Shown here one piece after another: positions 9,194 to 18,042 of a DNA stretch of 40,010 bases (position 1 is the stretch's first letter; the number at the start of each line of letters is the position of its first letter). The notes beneath the pieces are model-generated. The model was given only the letters and a program-made list of their open reading frames with translations, had not been told where the DNA came from and made no database searches. The DNA comes from Pasteurella testudinis DSM 23072 (lineage in GTDB: Bacteria > Pseudomonadota > Gammaproteobacteria > Enterobacterales > Pasteurellaceae): positions 1 to 40,010 of the forward strand of contig NZ_FWWV01000014.1 in the NCBI RefSeq assembly GCF_900176075.1, in the 5' to 3' direction. The position numbers and the translations under genes were made by a program.

Positions 9194-10195
9194 ATGAAAA
9201 AAACAATGTTACAAACAGCACGCTTTAAAGCGGTAGACGGCGATACCTTCGGTAGCGAAAGCATTAGTCCGCTGGCATTGTATTCCGATAACCAGCCTTT
9301 GCGGGTCAATTTACAACAACCGCCGGCCGCCATGCCGGGCTATCACTGGCATGGTCATATGGAGATCAACATTCCGTTTGAAGATGACGTGGAATACATT
9401 TTTAACGGGCAAAACGTGACTATCAAAGCCAATCACATCACGCTATTTTGGGCTTCGGTTCCCCATCGTCTGGTCGATTGCAGGCAGTGCAACGCGATGG
9501 CGGTGCTGGACGTTCCCGTGCATCTTTTCCTGTCTTGGCCGTTGCCGCAAGCGTTAATCAACCCTATAACCCACGGTATGGTTATCCAATCGCTCAATCC
9601 GGATCTGGTCAGCCGTTTTGAAGTGCTGCGCTGGGAAAAAGAGTTGAAAATGCTGGCATTGAGCCGTCAGCAGCTGGTTTATGATGAAATCGAATTAATG
9701 ATAAAACGGATTGCATTGGACGGTTGGCAGCTGTTGTTGGAGAAAGTTTATGAGCCGCACAGTCAGCAAAAATCGTCTAAACACACCCAGCATTATGTCA
9801 GTTTAATGCTCGATCATATTGCCAGCCATTACAGCAAATCGTTAACCGTAAACGATGTGGCAAGTGCGGTCGGTTTAAATACCAATTATGCAATGGGCTT
9901 GTTCCAGAGCGTGATGCAACTGACGATTAAACAATACATTACCATGATGAGAATCAATCACACGAAAGCGTTGTTAAGCGACACCGACAAAACCATGCTG
10001 GATATTTCGCTGACCGCCGGATTCAACTCCATCAGCCGGTTTTATGATAATTTTCAAAAATACACCGGCTTCTCGCCAACCCACTACCGCAAAATGATTC
10101 GTTCCAATGATAAATGGCTGGCGCAGGGATTCAATCCGACCGAGCAACCGACGAAAGGCGCCAGTAACGGCGAAGATTTAATTGTCAGGGCGTAA
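9194..10195 (+). CDS. melR: Melibiose operon regulator MelR (AraC family)
   Basis: A 333-residue AraC/XylS activator. The N-terminal cupin-like sugar-binding part has HWHGHMEINIPFEDDVEY and ITLFWASVPHRL, both matching E. coli MelR, as do MAVLDVPVHLFLSWPL and the C-terminal double helix-turn-helix (LTVNDVASAVGLNTNYAMG and LLSDTDKTMLDISLTAGF, about residues 215-310). MelR with melibiose activates melAB and represses its own gene. Compared with E. coli (about 302 residues) it has a longer N-terminus of roughly 10 residues and an extended C-terminal tail of about 20. The GGAG ribosome site precedes this ATG. Confidence 0.9.
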   Translation: MKKTMLQTARFKAVDGDTFGSESISPLALYSDNQPLRVNLQQPPAAMPGYHWHGHMEINIPFEDDVEYIFNGQNVTIKANHITLFWASVPHRLVDCRQCNAMAVLDVPVHLFLSWPLPQALINPITHGMVIQSLNPDLVSRFEVLRWEKELKMLALSRQQLVYDEIELMIKRIALDGWQLLLEKVYEPHSQQKSSKHTQHYVSLMLDHIASHYSKSLTVNDVASAVGLNTNYAMGLFQSVMQLTIKQYITMMRINHTKALLSDTDKTMLDISLTAGFNSISRFYDNFQKYTGFSPTHYRKMIRSNDKWLAQGFNPTEQPTKGASNGEDLIVRA

Positions 10196-10213
10196 GATGA
10201 GTACGTTTTTAAC

Positions 10214-10237
10214 GAGCGGTTAAATCGTTAACCGCTC
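10214..10237. terminator. Bidirectional terminator between melR and iolB
   Basis: GAGCGGTTAA (10214-10223) pairs perfectly with TTAACCGCTC (10228-10237) around ATCG, followed by TTTA on the plus strand and by a run of T on the minus strand (complement of the AAAAACG-type flank). The two genes converge on it. Confidence 0.8.
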
Positions 10238-10259
10238 TTTATTGGCAAAACAGAGGTTG

Positions 10260-11081
10260 CTACTTAAACTTCTGCGCATATTCCTCGCTGTTGATCCATT
10301 GGTGATCTTGCTCCCAGGTGAAGCGCCATTTGCGTACCGGTCCCGCCATGACATTCAGATAGTAATTGTTATAACCGGCGATGGTGGCGACTGGATGGTA
10401 GCCTTTCGGCACTTTGACTACATCGCCGTCGTAAACCGCCATACATTCGTCCAAAGTGCGGTCGTCGGTATAAACCCGTTGCAGGCAGAAACCTTGCTGC
10501 GGCTCGAAGCGGTGGTAGTAGGTTTCTTCCAGATAAGTTTCGGTTTCCGAATTTTTCTGATCATGTTTATGGCTTGGAAACGAGCTGGTATTGCCCTCGT
10601 CGGTAAAGACTTCGACCACCAATAAACTGTCGGCGGCTTCGGTTTCCGGCAAAATATTGTGCACCAAGCGCTTATTATTGCCGAAACCGCGTTTTTCCAC
10701 CCCGACATCTTGCGGTTTAATCACCCGAATCGGCAGGTTTCCGCTGCTCGGCGCGCGGCAAATCGCCAATTCCAAATCGGTGTCGGCGATCACTTGCACT
10801 TGTTTATTATGCGGCACATACAGCGAATACGGCGGAATCCGTTCAAAAGGCGAAGTGCGGTTGCCCAAATGCTCAAAAATTTTGGCATCAACGGCAAACG
10901 AGGCATAGCCGGACACCACGACAAAGCAGATTTCGGTATTGTCAGTATTGATTTCCTGTGATTTACCGGCGGACAGATGCAGCAACTCAAATCCGACATA
11001 TTCCCAGTTGGCATTTTGCGGTGTGATTTGCTGGCGAAAATCGTTGCTGACCTGTTTGGATTTGGAAAGTAATTGGCTCAT
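10260..11081 (-). CDS. iolB: 5-deoxy-glucuronate isomerase IolB
   Basis: The 273-residue product is a bicupin that isomerises 5-deoxy-D-glucuronate to 2-deoxy-5-keto-gluconate in myo-inositol degradation. Family motifs include the metal-binding cupin stretch FPSHKHDQ...ETYYHRFEPQQGF and VPKGYHPV, and the tail WRFTWEQDHQW. The start was set at 11081 (MSQLLSKSKQ) because AGAGG lies 8 bp upstream; an in-frame ATG at 11144 would add 21 residues that do not look like the family. It is split from the other minus-strand iol genes and divergent from iolA, sharing a large operator with it. Confidence 0.93.
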   Translation of the reverse strand: MSQLLSKSKQVSNDFRQQITPQNANWEYVGFELLHLSAGKSQEINTDNTEICFVVVSGYASFAVDAKIFEHLGNRTSPFERIPPYSLYVPHNKQVQVIADTDLELAICRAPSSGNLPIRVIKPQDVGVEKRGFGNNKRLVHNILPETEAADSLLVVEVFTDEGNTSSFPSHKHDQKNSETETYLEETYYHRFEPQQGFCLQRVYTDDRTLDECMAVYDGDVVKVPKGYHPVATIAGYNNYYLNVMAGPVRKWRFTWEQDHQWINSEEYAQKFK

Positions 11082-11178
11082 GTGTAACCTCTGTTTATCG
11101 TTCGTCACTGTTTGAACCTCAGTATAAAGGACAATGCCCGCCAACTGAACGAGATCTTTTGCAAGATTCTACTTGGAT

Positions 11179-11212
11179 CACAAAAAATGAAATAAAAATT
11201 TCATTTTTTGTG
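11179..11212. promoter_or_regulatory. Large perfect palindrome, iolB/iolA operator
   Basis: Arms of 15 bp, CACAAAAAATGAAAT (11179-11193) and ATTTCATTTTTTGTG (11198-11212), flank AAAA. It contains TGAAAT-N4-ATTTCA, the motif shared with the other iol promoters. Set between two divergent genes, it is best read as an operator and not a terminator. It is probably bound by the RpiR-type regulator at 5209 (inference). Confidence 0.75.
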
Positions 11213-11301
11213 TTTTTCGATTGAAAAAATTATTTCGTCGGAGTATCGTAACGGTGAAACCAGTCTTCATTATAACCAGTTGATTTTAGTCGAGGAGCAA
11301 T

Positions 11302-12816
11302 ATGAGCCAGTTTATTCCAAATTTTATCAATGGAAAAATCGTTGAAAGCCAAAGTGCCCGTTTCACCCCTGTTTTCAATCCGGCAACAGGCGAGCAAACC
11401 AAGCAAGTAAAATTGAGTACCGCAAGCGAAGTAGATTCCGCAATTGCCGCCGCACAAGCCGCCTATCCGGCATGGTCGCAACAATCCCCGTTGCGCCGAG
11501 CCAGAATTTTATTTAAATTCAAAGAATTACTCGAAGCCAACTTTGATGAATTGGCAAAATTGATCACCAACGAACACGGCAAAATTTATTCCGACTCCAT
11601 TGGTGAATTAACCCGCGGATTGGAAGTAGTAGAATTCGCCACCGGCATACCGCACTTATTGAAAGGCGAATTTTCCGCTAATGTCGGACGCGGTATTGAT
11701 ACCCATTCAGTGATGCAGCCGCTGGGCGTGGTTGCCGGTATTACGCCGTTTAACTTCCCAGCAATGGTGCCGATGTGGATGTTCCCAATCGCATTGGCGT
11801 GCGGTAATACTTTTGTGTTGAAACCGTCGGAAAAAGATCCGTCATTGTCTATCCGTTTGGCTGAATTATTGCAACAAGCCGGCTTGCCGGACGGGGTGTT
11901 CAACGTGGTGCAGGGCGATAAAGAAGCGGTGGATATCTTGCTGCGTGATCCGCGCATTCAAGCGGTGAGTTTCGTTGGTTCGACGCCGATTGCCCAGTAT
12001 ATCTATGAAGTCGGTTCGGCACACGGCAAACGGGTGCAGGCATTGGGCGGCGCCAAAAACCATGCGTTGATTATGCCGGACGCTGATATCGAAATGACGG
12101 CGAATGCCTTGTTGGGCGCGGCTTTCGGTGCGGCAGGCGAACGCTGCATGGCGCTGTCCGTCGCCGTGACCACCGATGATGCGGTGGCTGATGCGATTAT
12201 CGCGAATTTGAAACCGAAAGTGGAAGCCTTGCGTATCGGTCCGGGCGTGTTGCCGCAAGGGCAGAAAGAAAACGATATGGGGCCGTTAATCTCGAAACAG
12301 CATTTGGAAAAAGTGTCGGGCTATGTTGATCAAGGCGTTGCCGCCGGTGCGAAATTGGTGGTTGACGGACGCAATTATAAAGTTGCAGGACATGAAAACG
12401 GTTATTTCATCGGCGGAACCTTATTCGATCAAGTGACTCCGGAGATGACCATCTATCAAGAAGAAATTTTCGGTCCGGTGTTGTGCGTAGTCAGAGCGAA
12501 AGATTACGACAGTGCGATTAAGCTGATCAACGATCACCAATACGGCAACGGCAGTGCGATTTTCACCAGTGACGGCGACGCCGCCCGACAGTACAGCCAA
12601 GATGTGCAAGCCGGTATGGTCGGCATCAATGTGCCTATTCCGGTCCCGATTGCCTACCATTGCTTCGGCGGTTGGAAAGCCTCGATTTTCGGCGCATTGA
12701 ATGTGTACGGCCCTGATGGCGTACGTTTCTATACCCGCATGAAAACCATCACCAGCCGCTGGCCGAACCACAATGTGCGTGAGCAAGGTGCAGCGTTCAG
12801 TATGCCGACATTGTAA
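11302..12816 (+). CDS. iolA: Malonate-semialdehyde / methylmalonate-semialdehyde dehydrogenase (CoA-acylating) IolA
   Basis: A 504-residue aldehyde dehydrogenase of the MMSDH class. It converts malonate semialdehyde to acetyl-CoA, CO2 and NADH, the last step of inositol breakdown. The catalytic cysteine is C282 (AAGERCMALSV). Other ALDH features are the PFNFPAMVPMWMFPIALACGN block, KPSEKDP, FVGSTPIA (NAD loop), and YQEEIFGPVL; the IPVPIAYHCFGGWKAS ending is typical of this subfamily. A GAGGAGC ribosome site precedes the ATG. It is divergent from iolB and followed by a strong terminator. Confidence 0.95.
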   Translation: MSQFIPNFINGKIVESQSARFTPVFNPATGEQTKQVKLSTASEVDSAIAAAQAAYPAWSQQSPLRRARILFKFKELLEANFDELAKLITNEHGKIYSDSIGELTRGLEVVEFATGIPHLLKGEFSANVGRGIDTHSVMQPLGVVAGITPFNFPAMVPMWMFPIALACGNTFVLKPSEKDPSLSIRLAELLQQAGLPDGVFNVVQGDKEAVDILLRDPRIQAVSFVGSTPIAQYIYEVGSAHGKRVQALGGAKNHALIMPDADIEMTANALLGAAFGAAGERCMALSVAVTTDDAVADAIIANLKPKVEALRIGPGVLPQGQKENDMGPLISKQHLEKVSGYVDQGVAAGAKLVVDGRNYKVAGHENGYFIGGTLFDQVTPEMTIYQEEIFGPVLCVVRAKDYDSAIKLINDHQYGNGSAIFTSDGDAARQYSQDVQAGMVGINVPIPVPIAYHCFGGWKASIFGALNVYGPDGVRFYTRMKTITSRWPNHNVREQGAAFSMPTL

Positions 12817-12837
12817 AACGCGAATAACAACAAAAGC

Positions 12838-12864
12838 GGGCGGATTTGATATCCGCCCTTTTTT
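12838..12864 (+). terminator. Rho-independent terminator after iolA
   Basis: GGGCGGAT (12838-12845) pairs with ATCCGCCC (12851-12858), followed by six T. It lies between iolA and the next gene in the same direction, so downstream genes rely on read-through or on their own promoter. Confidence 0.9.
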
Positions 12865-12897
12865 AAATCGACATAAGCGAGGAACAAGGAGTAATCA

Positions 12898-14031
12898 ATG
12901 AAAACTGTCAAAGTAGGGCTTATCGGTACCGGATATATCGGGCGTTGCCATGCGATTGCGTATGCACAAGCACCAACTGTTTTTAATTTACAAGGCAAAT
13001 TGGAACTGGAATATCTGGCGGAAATTACGCCGGAACTTGCCGCACAAAAAGCGCAGGAATTCGGTTTTAAACGCTCGACCGGCGATTGGCGTGACGTAGT
13101 GAATGACCCCAATGTCGATGTGGTCGATATTTGTACGCCGAATTTTCTGCATAAAGAGATCGCCTTGGCAGCGATCAAGCAGGGAAAACACGTCTATTCT
13201 GAAAAACCGTTGGCGCTGACCGCACTTGAAGCCAAAGAGATGTATGACGCCGCCACCCAAGCCGGTGTTAAAACTTTAGTCGGCTTTAACTATATGAAAA
13301 ATCCGACCAGCCAACTGGCACGGGAAATCATTCGCAACGGCGAAATTGGCGAAGTGATCCATTTTTACGGAACACATAACGAAGACTATCTCGCCAGCCC
13401 AAGCACGCCTATTGATTGGCACTGCTATCGGGCGAAAGCCGGCTTGGGAGCGTTAGGTGATATTGGCGCCCATATTATCAATATGGCGCAATACCTGCTG
13501 GGGGAAGATATTGTCAGTGTCAGCGGTGATTTGCAAACCGTGATCAAGCAACGTCCCGATCCGCAGGACAAAACCAAACTGGTCGAAGTTGAAAACGAAG
13601 ATCAGGCAAGCAGCCTGTTACGTTTTGCCAGCGGCGTTATGGGCACGATTGAAACCTCAAGAATCGCTTGTGGTAGGAAAATGGGATTGACTTATGTCAT
13701 TACGGGAACCAAAGGTACAATTAGCTATACGCAAGAGCGCATGGCGGAATTGAAACTGTATCTGCACGACGATGATCCGGCACGGCAAGGCTTTAAGACG
13801 ATTTTGACCGGCCCGTTACACCCTGATTATAAACCGTTCTGCGTCAGTGCCGGACACGGGATTGGCTTTAATGATCAAAAAACCGTCGAAGTGCGCGATC
13901 TGATCGTCGGGTTGACCGAAGACAAACCGATGTGGCCCGACTTTGAAGAAGGCTATAAAGTATCCCGGATTTTGGAAGCGATTGCCAAATCAGCCGACAG
14001 CAAACGCTGGGTTGATGTCAACGAAATCTAG
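12898..14031 (+). CDS. Gfo/Idh/MocA-family dehydrogenase, inositol dehydrogenase-like (IolG2-type)
   Basis: A 377-residue NAD(P)-dependent oxidoreductase. The Rossmann fold opens with GLIGTGYIG (7-15). The catalytic triad of the family is visible: K103 in SEKPLA, and D188 and H192 in GALGDIGAH. It differs clearly from the iolG product at 26653 and is about 40 residues longer. Sitting between iolA and an inositol-type ABC transporter, it is likely a second inositol dehydrogenase, perhaps for scyllo- or another inositol isomer; the exact substrate cannot be read from sequence. AGGAG lies upstream of the ATG. Confidence 0.75.
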   Translation: MKTVKVGLIGTGYIGRCHAIAYAQAPTVFNLQGKLELEYLAEITPELAAQKAQEFGFKRSTGDWRDVVNDPNVDVVDICTPNFLHKEIALAAIKQGKHVYSEKPLALTALEAKEMYDAATQAGVKTLVGFNYMKNPTSQLAREIIRNGEIGEVIHFYGTHNEDYLASPSTPIDWHCYRAKAGLGALGDIGAHIINMAQYLLGEDIVSVSGDLQTVIKQRPDPQDKTKLVEVENEDQASSLLRFASGVMGTIETSRIACGRKMGLTYVITGTKGTISYTQERMAELKLYLHDDDPARQGFKTILTGPLHPDYKPFCVSAGHGIGFNDQKTVEVRDLIVGLTEDKPMWPDFEEGYKVSRILEAIAKSADSKRWVDVNEI

Positions 14032-14042
14032 ATAAAATGAAA

Positions 14043-14070
14043 TAAGCAGATCATTTTTATGATCTGCTTA
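14043..14070. terminator. 12-bp hairpin between the dehydrogenase gene and the ABC operon
   Basis: TAAGCAGATCAT (14043-14054) pairs perfectly with ATGATCTGCTTA (14059-14070) around TTTT. There is no T-run behind it on the plus strand, so it may be a weak terminator or an mRNA 3'-end stabiliser. Confidence 0.5.
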
Positions 14071-14129
14071 ACAAAACTGAAACAAACTTTCCAACAATAG
14101 ACTAAATAGTGCTATTCTCCTTTGCGAAA

Positions 14130-14145
14130 TGAATCAAACATTTCA
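14130..14145. promoter_or_regulatory. iol-type operator upstream of the ABC transporter operon
   Basis: TGAATCAAACATTTCA fits the shared TGAAAT-N4-ATTTCA motif, with a perfect right half and a degenerate left half. It lies 143 bp before the binding-protein gene. An overlapping wider dyad GAAATG-N7-CATTTC is also present. Confidence 0.6.
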
Positions 14146-14287
14146 TATTTTTAATATTCTGATTTTTTATTCGATATTAAATAAATCACATTTTAACGTC
14201 GTCTTATTCCATAAACAAAAAAATGACGTACCTATGATTGATGTTTCTAATCGTATTATGTCACGTCCAATATTATGAGGTGAATAT

Positions 14288-15223
14288 ATGAAAAAAAGCA
14301 GTAAATTAGCCCTTTCTTTATTAACGCTGGGTTTAGCGTTTAATGTTGCCGCAAAAGACGAATTGGTGGTTTTCAGCTTGCCAAACTTGTCCAGCCCTTT
14401 TGAAGTGCAATTGTCCAAATCCGCGATGAATACCGCTAAAGAATTACAAGTCAACCTACAAGTGTTAGACGGACAAAGCAGCTCGACCAAACAAGCTGCC
14501 GATTTGGAAAATGCCATTACCAAAGGTGCAAAAGGCATCATTATTGCGCCGAATGACGTGAATGCGATTGCCGCCGCCGTGGAAGAAATTATTGATGAAA
14601 AAATCCCGACCGCCACGCTAGACCGTAAAGTGCAAAGCAGCGAACCGATACCGCACTTTGGGGCTAACAATTACACCGGCGGACAAGAGATTGCTAAAGT
14701 GGTCAAAACCAAGTTTCCGGACGGCGCAAATATTATCCTGCTGACCGGACAACCGGGATCCAGCTCCAATATCGAACGCATGAACGGCATTCGTGACACA
14801 CTGGCGGCGGATGCCGGCAAATATACTATTTTAGTTGATCAAACCGGTAACTGGTTGCGTTCCGAAGGGCTACGCATTATCGAAAGCGTGTTACCGACCC
14901 TGAAACAAAAACCGGATGTGATTCTATCCGCCAATGACGATATGGCACTGGGTGCAATCGAAGCACTGCACGGATTGGGCTATAAAGCCGGTGATATTTT
15001 GGTGACCGGTTTTGATGCCGGCCCGGAAGCGTTATCCCGAATCAAAGAAGGTTGGTTATATGCAACTGCTGACCAACGTCCGAGCTATGCCGTGAAAACC
15101 GCACTTGAGCAAGTCGTTGCGAAAGCCCACGGCGGCGCTGATGTTCAAGGGCTGGACTTTGCTCCGACCATTATCACTCAAAGCAACTTAAATGATGCGG
15201 AACGAATCGGAGAAGTAAAATAA
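14288..15223 (+). CDS. Periplasmic inositol/sugar-binding protein of an ABC transporter
   Basis: A 311-residue pentose/inositol-type periplasmic binding protein (type I fold, RbsB-like). The signal peptide is residues 1-22 (cleavage after NVAA). Family blocks include IIIAPNDVNAIAAAVEE, FGANNYTGGQ, ILLTGQPGSSSNIER and VTGFDAGPEAL. It captures the substrate in the periplasm for the ATPase and permease that follow. Placement after iolA and a dehydrogenase, plus the iol-type operator, points to inositol (compare Caulobacter IbpA-IatA-IatP). A close paralogue sits at 21534-22469. Confidence 0.85.
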   Translation: MKKSSKLALSLLTLGLAFNVAAKDELVVFSLPNLSSPFEVQLSKSAMNTAKELQVNLQVLDGQSSSTKQAADLENAITKGAKGIIIAPNDVNAIAAAVEEIIDEKIPTATLDRKVQSSEPIPHFGANNYTGGQEIAKVVKTKFPDGANIILLTGQPGSSSNIERMNGIRDTLAADAGKYTILVDQTGNWLRSEGLRIIESVLPTLKQKPDVILSANDDMALGAIEALHGLGYKAGDILVTGFDAGPEALSRIKEGWLYATADQRPSYAVKTALEQVVAKAHGGADVQGLDFAPTIITQSNLNDAERIGEVK

Positions 15224-15230
15224 ATCAATT

Positions 15231-15264
15231 TCCGACCGCAATATAACACGGTATTGCGGTCGGA
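15231..15264 (+). promoter_or_regulatory. Intercistronic hairpin after the binding-protein gene
   Basis: TCCGACCGCAATA (15231-15243) pairs perfectly with TATTGCGGTCGGA (15252-15264), a 13-bp stem with no T-run. Such elements after binding-protein genes (as in malE-malF) protect the upstream mRNA and let the binding protein be made in excess over the ATPase and permease. Confidence 0.7.
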
Positions 15265-15278
15265 TCTGAGAGGTCTTT

Positions 15279-16817
15279 ATGTCAGCCCCTTTATTAAAAG
15301 TCCAAAATCTAAGCAAGAGTTTTTCCGGTGTGATGGCGCTCGATGGGGTGCAGTTGCAAGTTGCCGCAGGTGAAGTTCACGCCCTGTTAGGTGAAAACGG
15401 CGCCGGAAAATCGACCTTGCTGAAAGCCTTATCCGGCGCACAACCGCAAACCAGCGGCGAAATTATTTTCAACGGTAAAACATTGGATATCCATGACAGC
15501 CCGCACGCCAGACAGCTGCAAGGCATCGTCACTATTTATCAAGAATTCAACCTGTTGCCGAATATGACGGTGGCGGAAAACTTTTTCCTTGGCCGGGAAC
15601 CGTTAACCAAAGGAATTTTCGTCGATCGCAAAAGCCTTGAACACGAAGCCAAAATGGTGCTGGATAATCTCAAACTGAATATTTCGCCGAATGCGCAAGT
15701 GGCGCAATTGAGCGTCGCCCAACAACAAATGGTCGAGATTGCGCGTGCTTTAACCCTGAATGCCAAACTGATCATCATGGACGAACCCTCTGCGGCATTA
15801 AGTGATAAAGAAGTCGAAACCTTGCACCAAATTGTGCGTGATCTCAAATCCCGCGGGGTCAGCATTATCTATGTTACCCACCGCCTCAACGAAGTGTTTG
15901 CCTTGTGCGATCGCTTCACCGTTTTCCAAGACGGCAAATACACCGGCGAAGGCAATGTTGCCGAAACCAATGTCGATGAAATTATCCGTATGATGGTCGG
16001 GCGGAATGTGATTTTCAACCGCCGTCCGTCAAGCGAAACGCAGCACAAAGACAAACCGGTGGTGCTGTCCGTTCGCCATCTGAAAAAAGAGAAACCGCAA
16101 ATGGATCCGCACGGCATTGCGTTGCATGATGTCAGCTTCGACATTCATCAGGGAGAAGTGTTGGGGATTGCCGGACTGGTCGGCGCAGGGCGGACGGAAA
16201 TTGCCCGTTGCCTGTTTGGTGCCGATCACTACCAATCGGGCGAAATTACCCTCAACGGTGAGCCGTACCGTGCCAATTCGCCGCTAGAAGCCTTGGATCA
16301 AGGGATTGCGCTGGTGCCGGAAGACCGCAAAAAAGAAGGGCTGGTGTTGGGGCTGCCGATCCGCACCAATATGACCCTTTCCAATCTGAAAAACCTGCTG
16401 ACGATGAAATGGTTTGTCAATGAAAGCAGCGAAACGGATCTGATTGAGGCCTATCGTCAGGCGCTCAGAATAAAAATGGCCAGCTCATCGTTAGAAGCGC
16501 GCAAACTGTCCGGCGGAAACCAGCAAAAAATCATTCTTGCCCGCTGTATGTCATTAAACCCAAAAGTATTAATCGTTGATGAACCGACTCGCGGCATTGA
16601 TGTCGGCGCAAAATCCGAAGTGCACCAAGTGCTGTTTGATATGGCCAAAAAAGGGGTTGCCGTGTTGGTGATCTCTTCTGATTTACCGGAAATTATGGCG
16701 ATTTCAGACCGTATTATCACACTTTCGGAAGGAAAAGTGACCGGTGAAATTCACGGCGACGACGCAACCGAAGAAAAACTCATGTCAATGATGGCGATCG
16801 GTGTAAACCGGCATTAA
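15279..16817 (+). CDS. Sugar/inositol ABC transporter ATPase, two NBDs (RbsA/IatA type)
   Basis: A 512-residue cytoplasmic ATPase with two fused nucleotide-binding domains. The first has an intact Walker A (GENGAGKS, 38-45), an LSVAQQQMVEIARAL signature and the MDEPSAALS Walker B. The second has the degenerate P-loop GLVGAGRTE but a full LSGGNQQKIILARCM signature and VDEPTRGIDVGAKSE. This asymmetry is the rule for RbsA/MglA/XylG-type carbohydrate importers. It lies 55 bp after the binding-protein gene and 27 bp before the permease, forming a three-gene operon. Confidence 0.93.
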   Translation: MSAPLLKVQNLSKSFSGVMALDGVQLQVAAGEVHALLGENGAGKSTLLKALSGAQPQTSGEIIFNGKTLDIHDSPHARQLQGIVTIYQEFNLLPNMTVAENFFLGREPLTKGIFVDRKSLEHEAKMVLDNLKLNISPNAQVAQLSVAQQQMVEIARALTLNAKLIIMDEPSAALSDKEVETLHQIVRDLKSRGVSIIYVTHRLNEVFALCDRFTVFQDGKYTGEGNVAETNVDEIIRMMVGRNVIFNRRPSSETQHKDKPVVLSVRHLKKEKPQMDPHGIALHDVSFDIHQGEVLGIAGLVGAGRTEIARCLFGADHYQSGEITLNGEPYRANSPLEALDQGIALVPEDRKKEGLVLGLPIRTNMTLSNLKNLLTMKWFVNESSETDLIEAYRQALRIKMASSSLEARKLSGGNQQKIILARCMSLNPKVLIVDEPTRGIDVGAKSEVHQVLFDMAKKGVAVLVISSDLPEIMAISDRIITLSEGKVTGEIHGDDATEEKLMSMMAIGVNRH

Positions 16818-16844
16818 TCGACCTTATAAGATAAGGAAATTATT

Positions 16845-17873
16845 ATGTTTGAGAATATGTTAAAAAATTTAGGAATTGTGGACGAAAACGGCAAAAAAGA
16901 TCCGATTGCGTTTTTCGAACGATTTGGCGTGTTGGTTTTTTTAGTGTTTTTAATTATCTTTTTTCAATTCCAAAACAGCGCATTTTTATCCGAACGCAAC
17001 ATTTTTAATATTTTGACCGAAGTCTCTATTTTCGGCATCATGGCAGTCGGCATGACTTTCGTGATTTTAACCGCAGGGATTGACCTTTCCGTCGGCTCAG
17101 TCTTGGCAGTATGTGCGATTTTTGCCGCCCATGTGATCAAAGGCGACAATACCGTCACCGTTGAGCCCGGCGCTTGGGGCGGCATGAGCTGGCTGCTCGG
17201 CTTGGGAATCTGTCTGGCAATGGGGACGTTTATCGGCTGGTTGCACGGTTTGGGCGTGACCAAACTGAAAATCCCACCGTTTATCGTGACCTTAGGCGGC
17301 ATGACCATTTGGCGCGGTTTGACACTGGTAATCAACGACGGTGCACCGATTGCCGGCTTTGACCAGGGTTACCGCTGGTGGGGGCGCGGCGATCTGCTCG
17401 GCATACCCGTTCCGGTGGTGATCTTTGCCATTGTCGCGATTCTCGGTTATATCGCCCTGCATAAAACCCGTTGGGGACGCTATGTCTATTCCGTCGGTGG
17501 CAACCCTGAAGCCGCACGCTTAGCCGGGGTCAACATCAACCGCACTTTGGTCAGCGTCTATGTCGTCATCGGTGCGTTGGCAGGTCTCGCAGGCTTTATC
17601 TTAAGCGCCCGCTTAGGCAGTGCCGAATCCGTTGCCGGCGTTGCCTTTGAGTTGCGCGTCATTGCTTCTGTCGTTATCGGCGGCACCTCACTGATGGGTG
17701 GCTACGGCCGTATCACCGGCACGATTTTCGGCTCGATTATCATGGGCGTGTTGATCAACGGCTTGGTTTTAATGGACGTTTCCGCCTACTACCAACAAAT
17801 CATCATGGGGGCGATTATTATCCTCGCAGTATCGTTCGATACTTATGCGAAAAGTCGGAGAGGGGCGGTTTAG
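16845..17873 (+). CDS. Sugar/inositol ABC transporter permease (RbsC/IatP type)
   Basis: A 342-residue inner-membrane permease of the BPD_transp_2 family with about ten hydrophobic segments. Family blocks include GMTFVILTAGIDLSVGSVLA, PFIVTLGGMTIWRGLTL, SVGGNPEAARLAGVN and ASVVIGGTSLMGGYGRI, the last near the ATPase-coupling region. A short cytoplasmic N-terminal extension (KNLGIVDENGKKDPIAF) precedes the first helix. An AAGGA ribosome site precedes the ATG. It is last in the operon and is followed by a strong terminator. Confidence 0.93.
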   Translation: MFENMLKNLGIVDENGKKDPIAFFERFGVLVFLVFLIIFFQFQNSAFLSERNIFNILTEVSIFGIMAVGMTFVILTAGIDLSVGSVLAVCAIFAAHVIKGDNTVTVEPGAWGGMSWLLGLGICLAMGTFIGWLHGLGVTKLKIPPFIVTLGGMTIWRGLTLVINDGAPIAGFDQGYRWWGRGDLLGIPVPVVIFAIVAILGYIALHKTRWGRYVYSVGGNPEAARLAGVNINRTLVSVYVVIGALAGLAGFILSARLGSAESVAGVAFELRVIASVVIGGTSLMGGYGRITGTIFGSIIMGVLINGLVLMDVSAYYQQIIMGAIIILAVSFDTYAKSRRGAV

Positions 17874-17904
17874 TTAGCCTGAGTTGAATATTCTAAAGCG
17901 TTAG

Positions 17905-17946
17905 AAAAGCCGAATCGGAATGAATATTTCTATTCGGCTTTTTCTT
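17905..17946 (+). terminator. Rho-independent terminator of the ABC operon
   Basis: AAAAGCCGAAT (17905-17915) pairs with ATTCGGCTTTT (17932-17942) around a 16-base loop, followed by TTTCTT. Confidence 0.85.
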
Positions 17947-18042
17947 ATTTTTATTTCTTCTTATTGCCGTTTAGCAATCTCACCATAGTTTTCCGCTTAT
18001 CCCCTGTATCTCCATACAACTATTCTTCAATCGTGATCACAT

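Noticed and set aside
11179-11212. The long dyad as a transcription terminator
   Set aside because: It lies between two divergent gene starts and has no gene ending near it; an operator role fits better.
12729-13178. 149-codon minus-strand frame across the iolA/dehydrogenase junction
   Set aside because: It is antisense to two clear genes and has no family pattern; a shadow frame.
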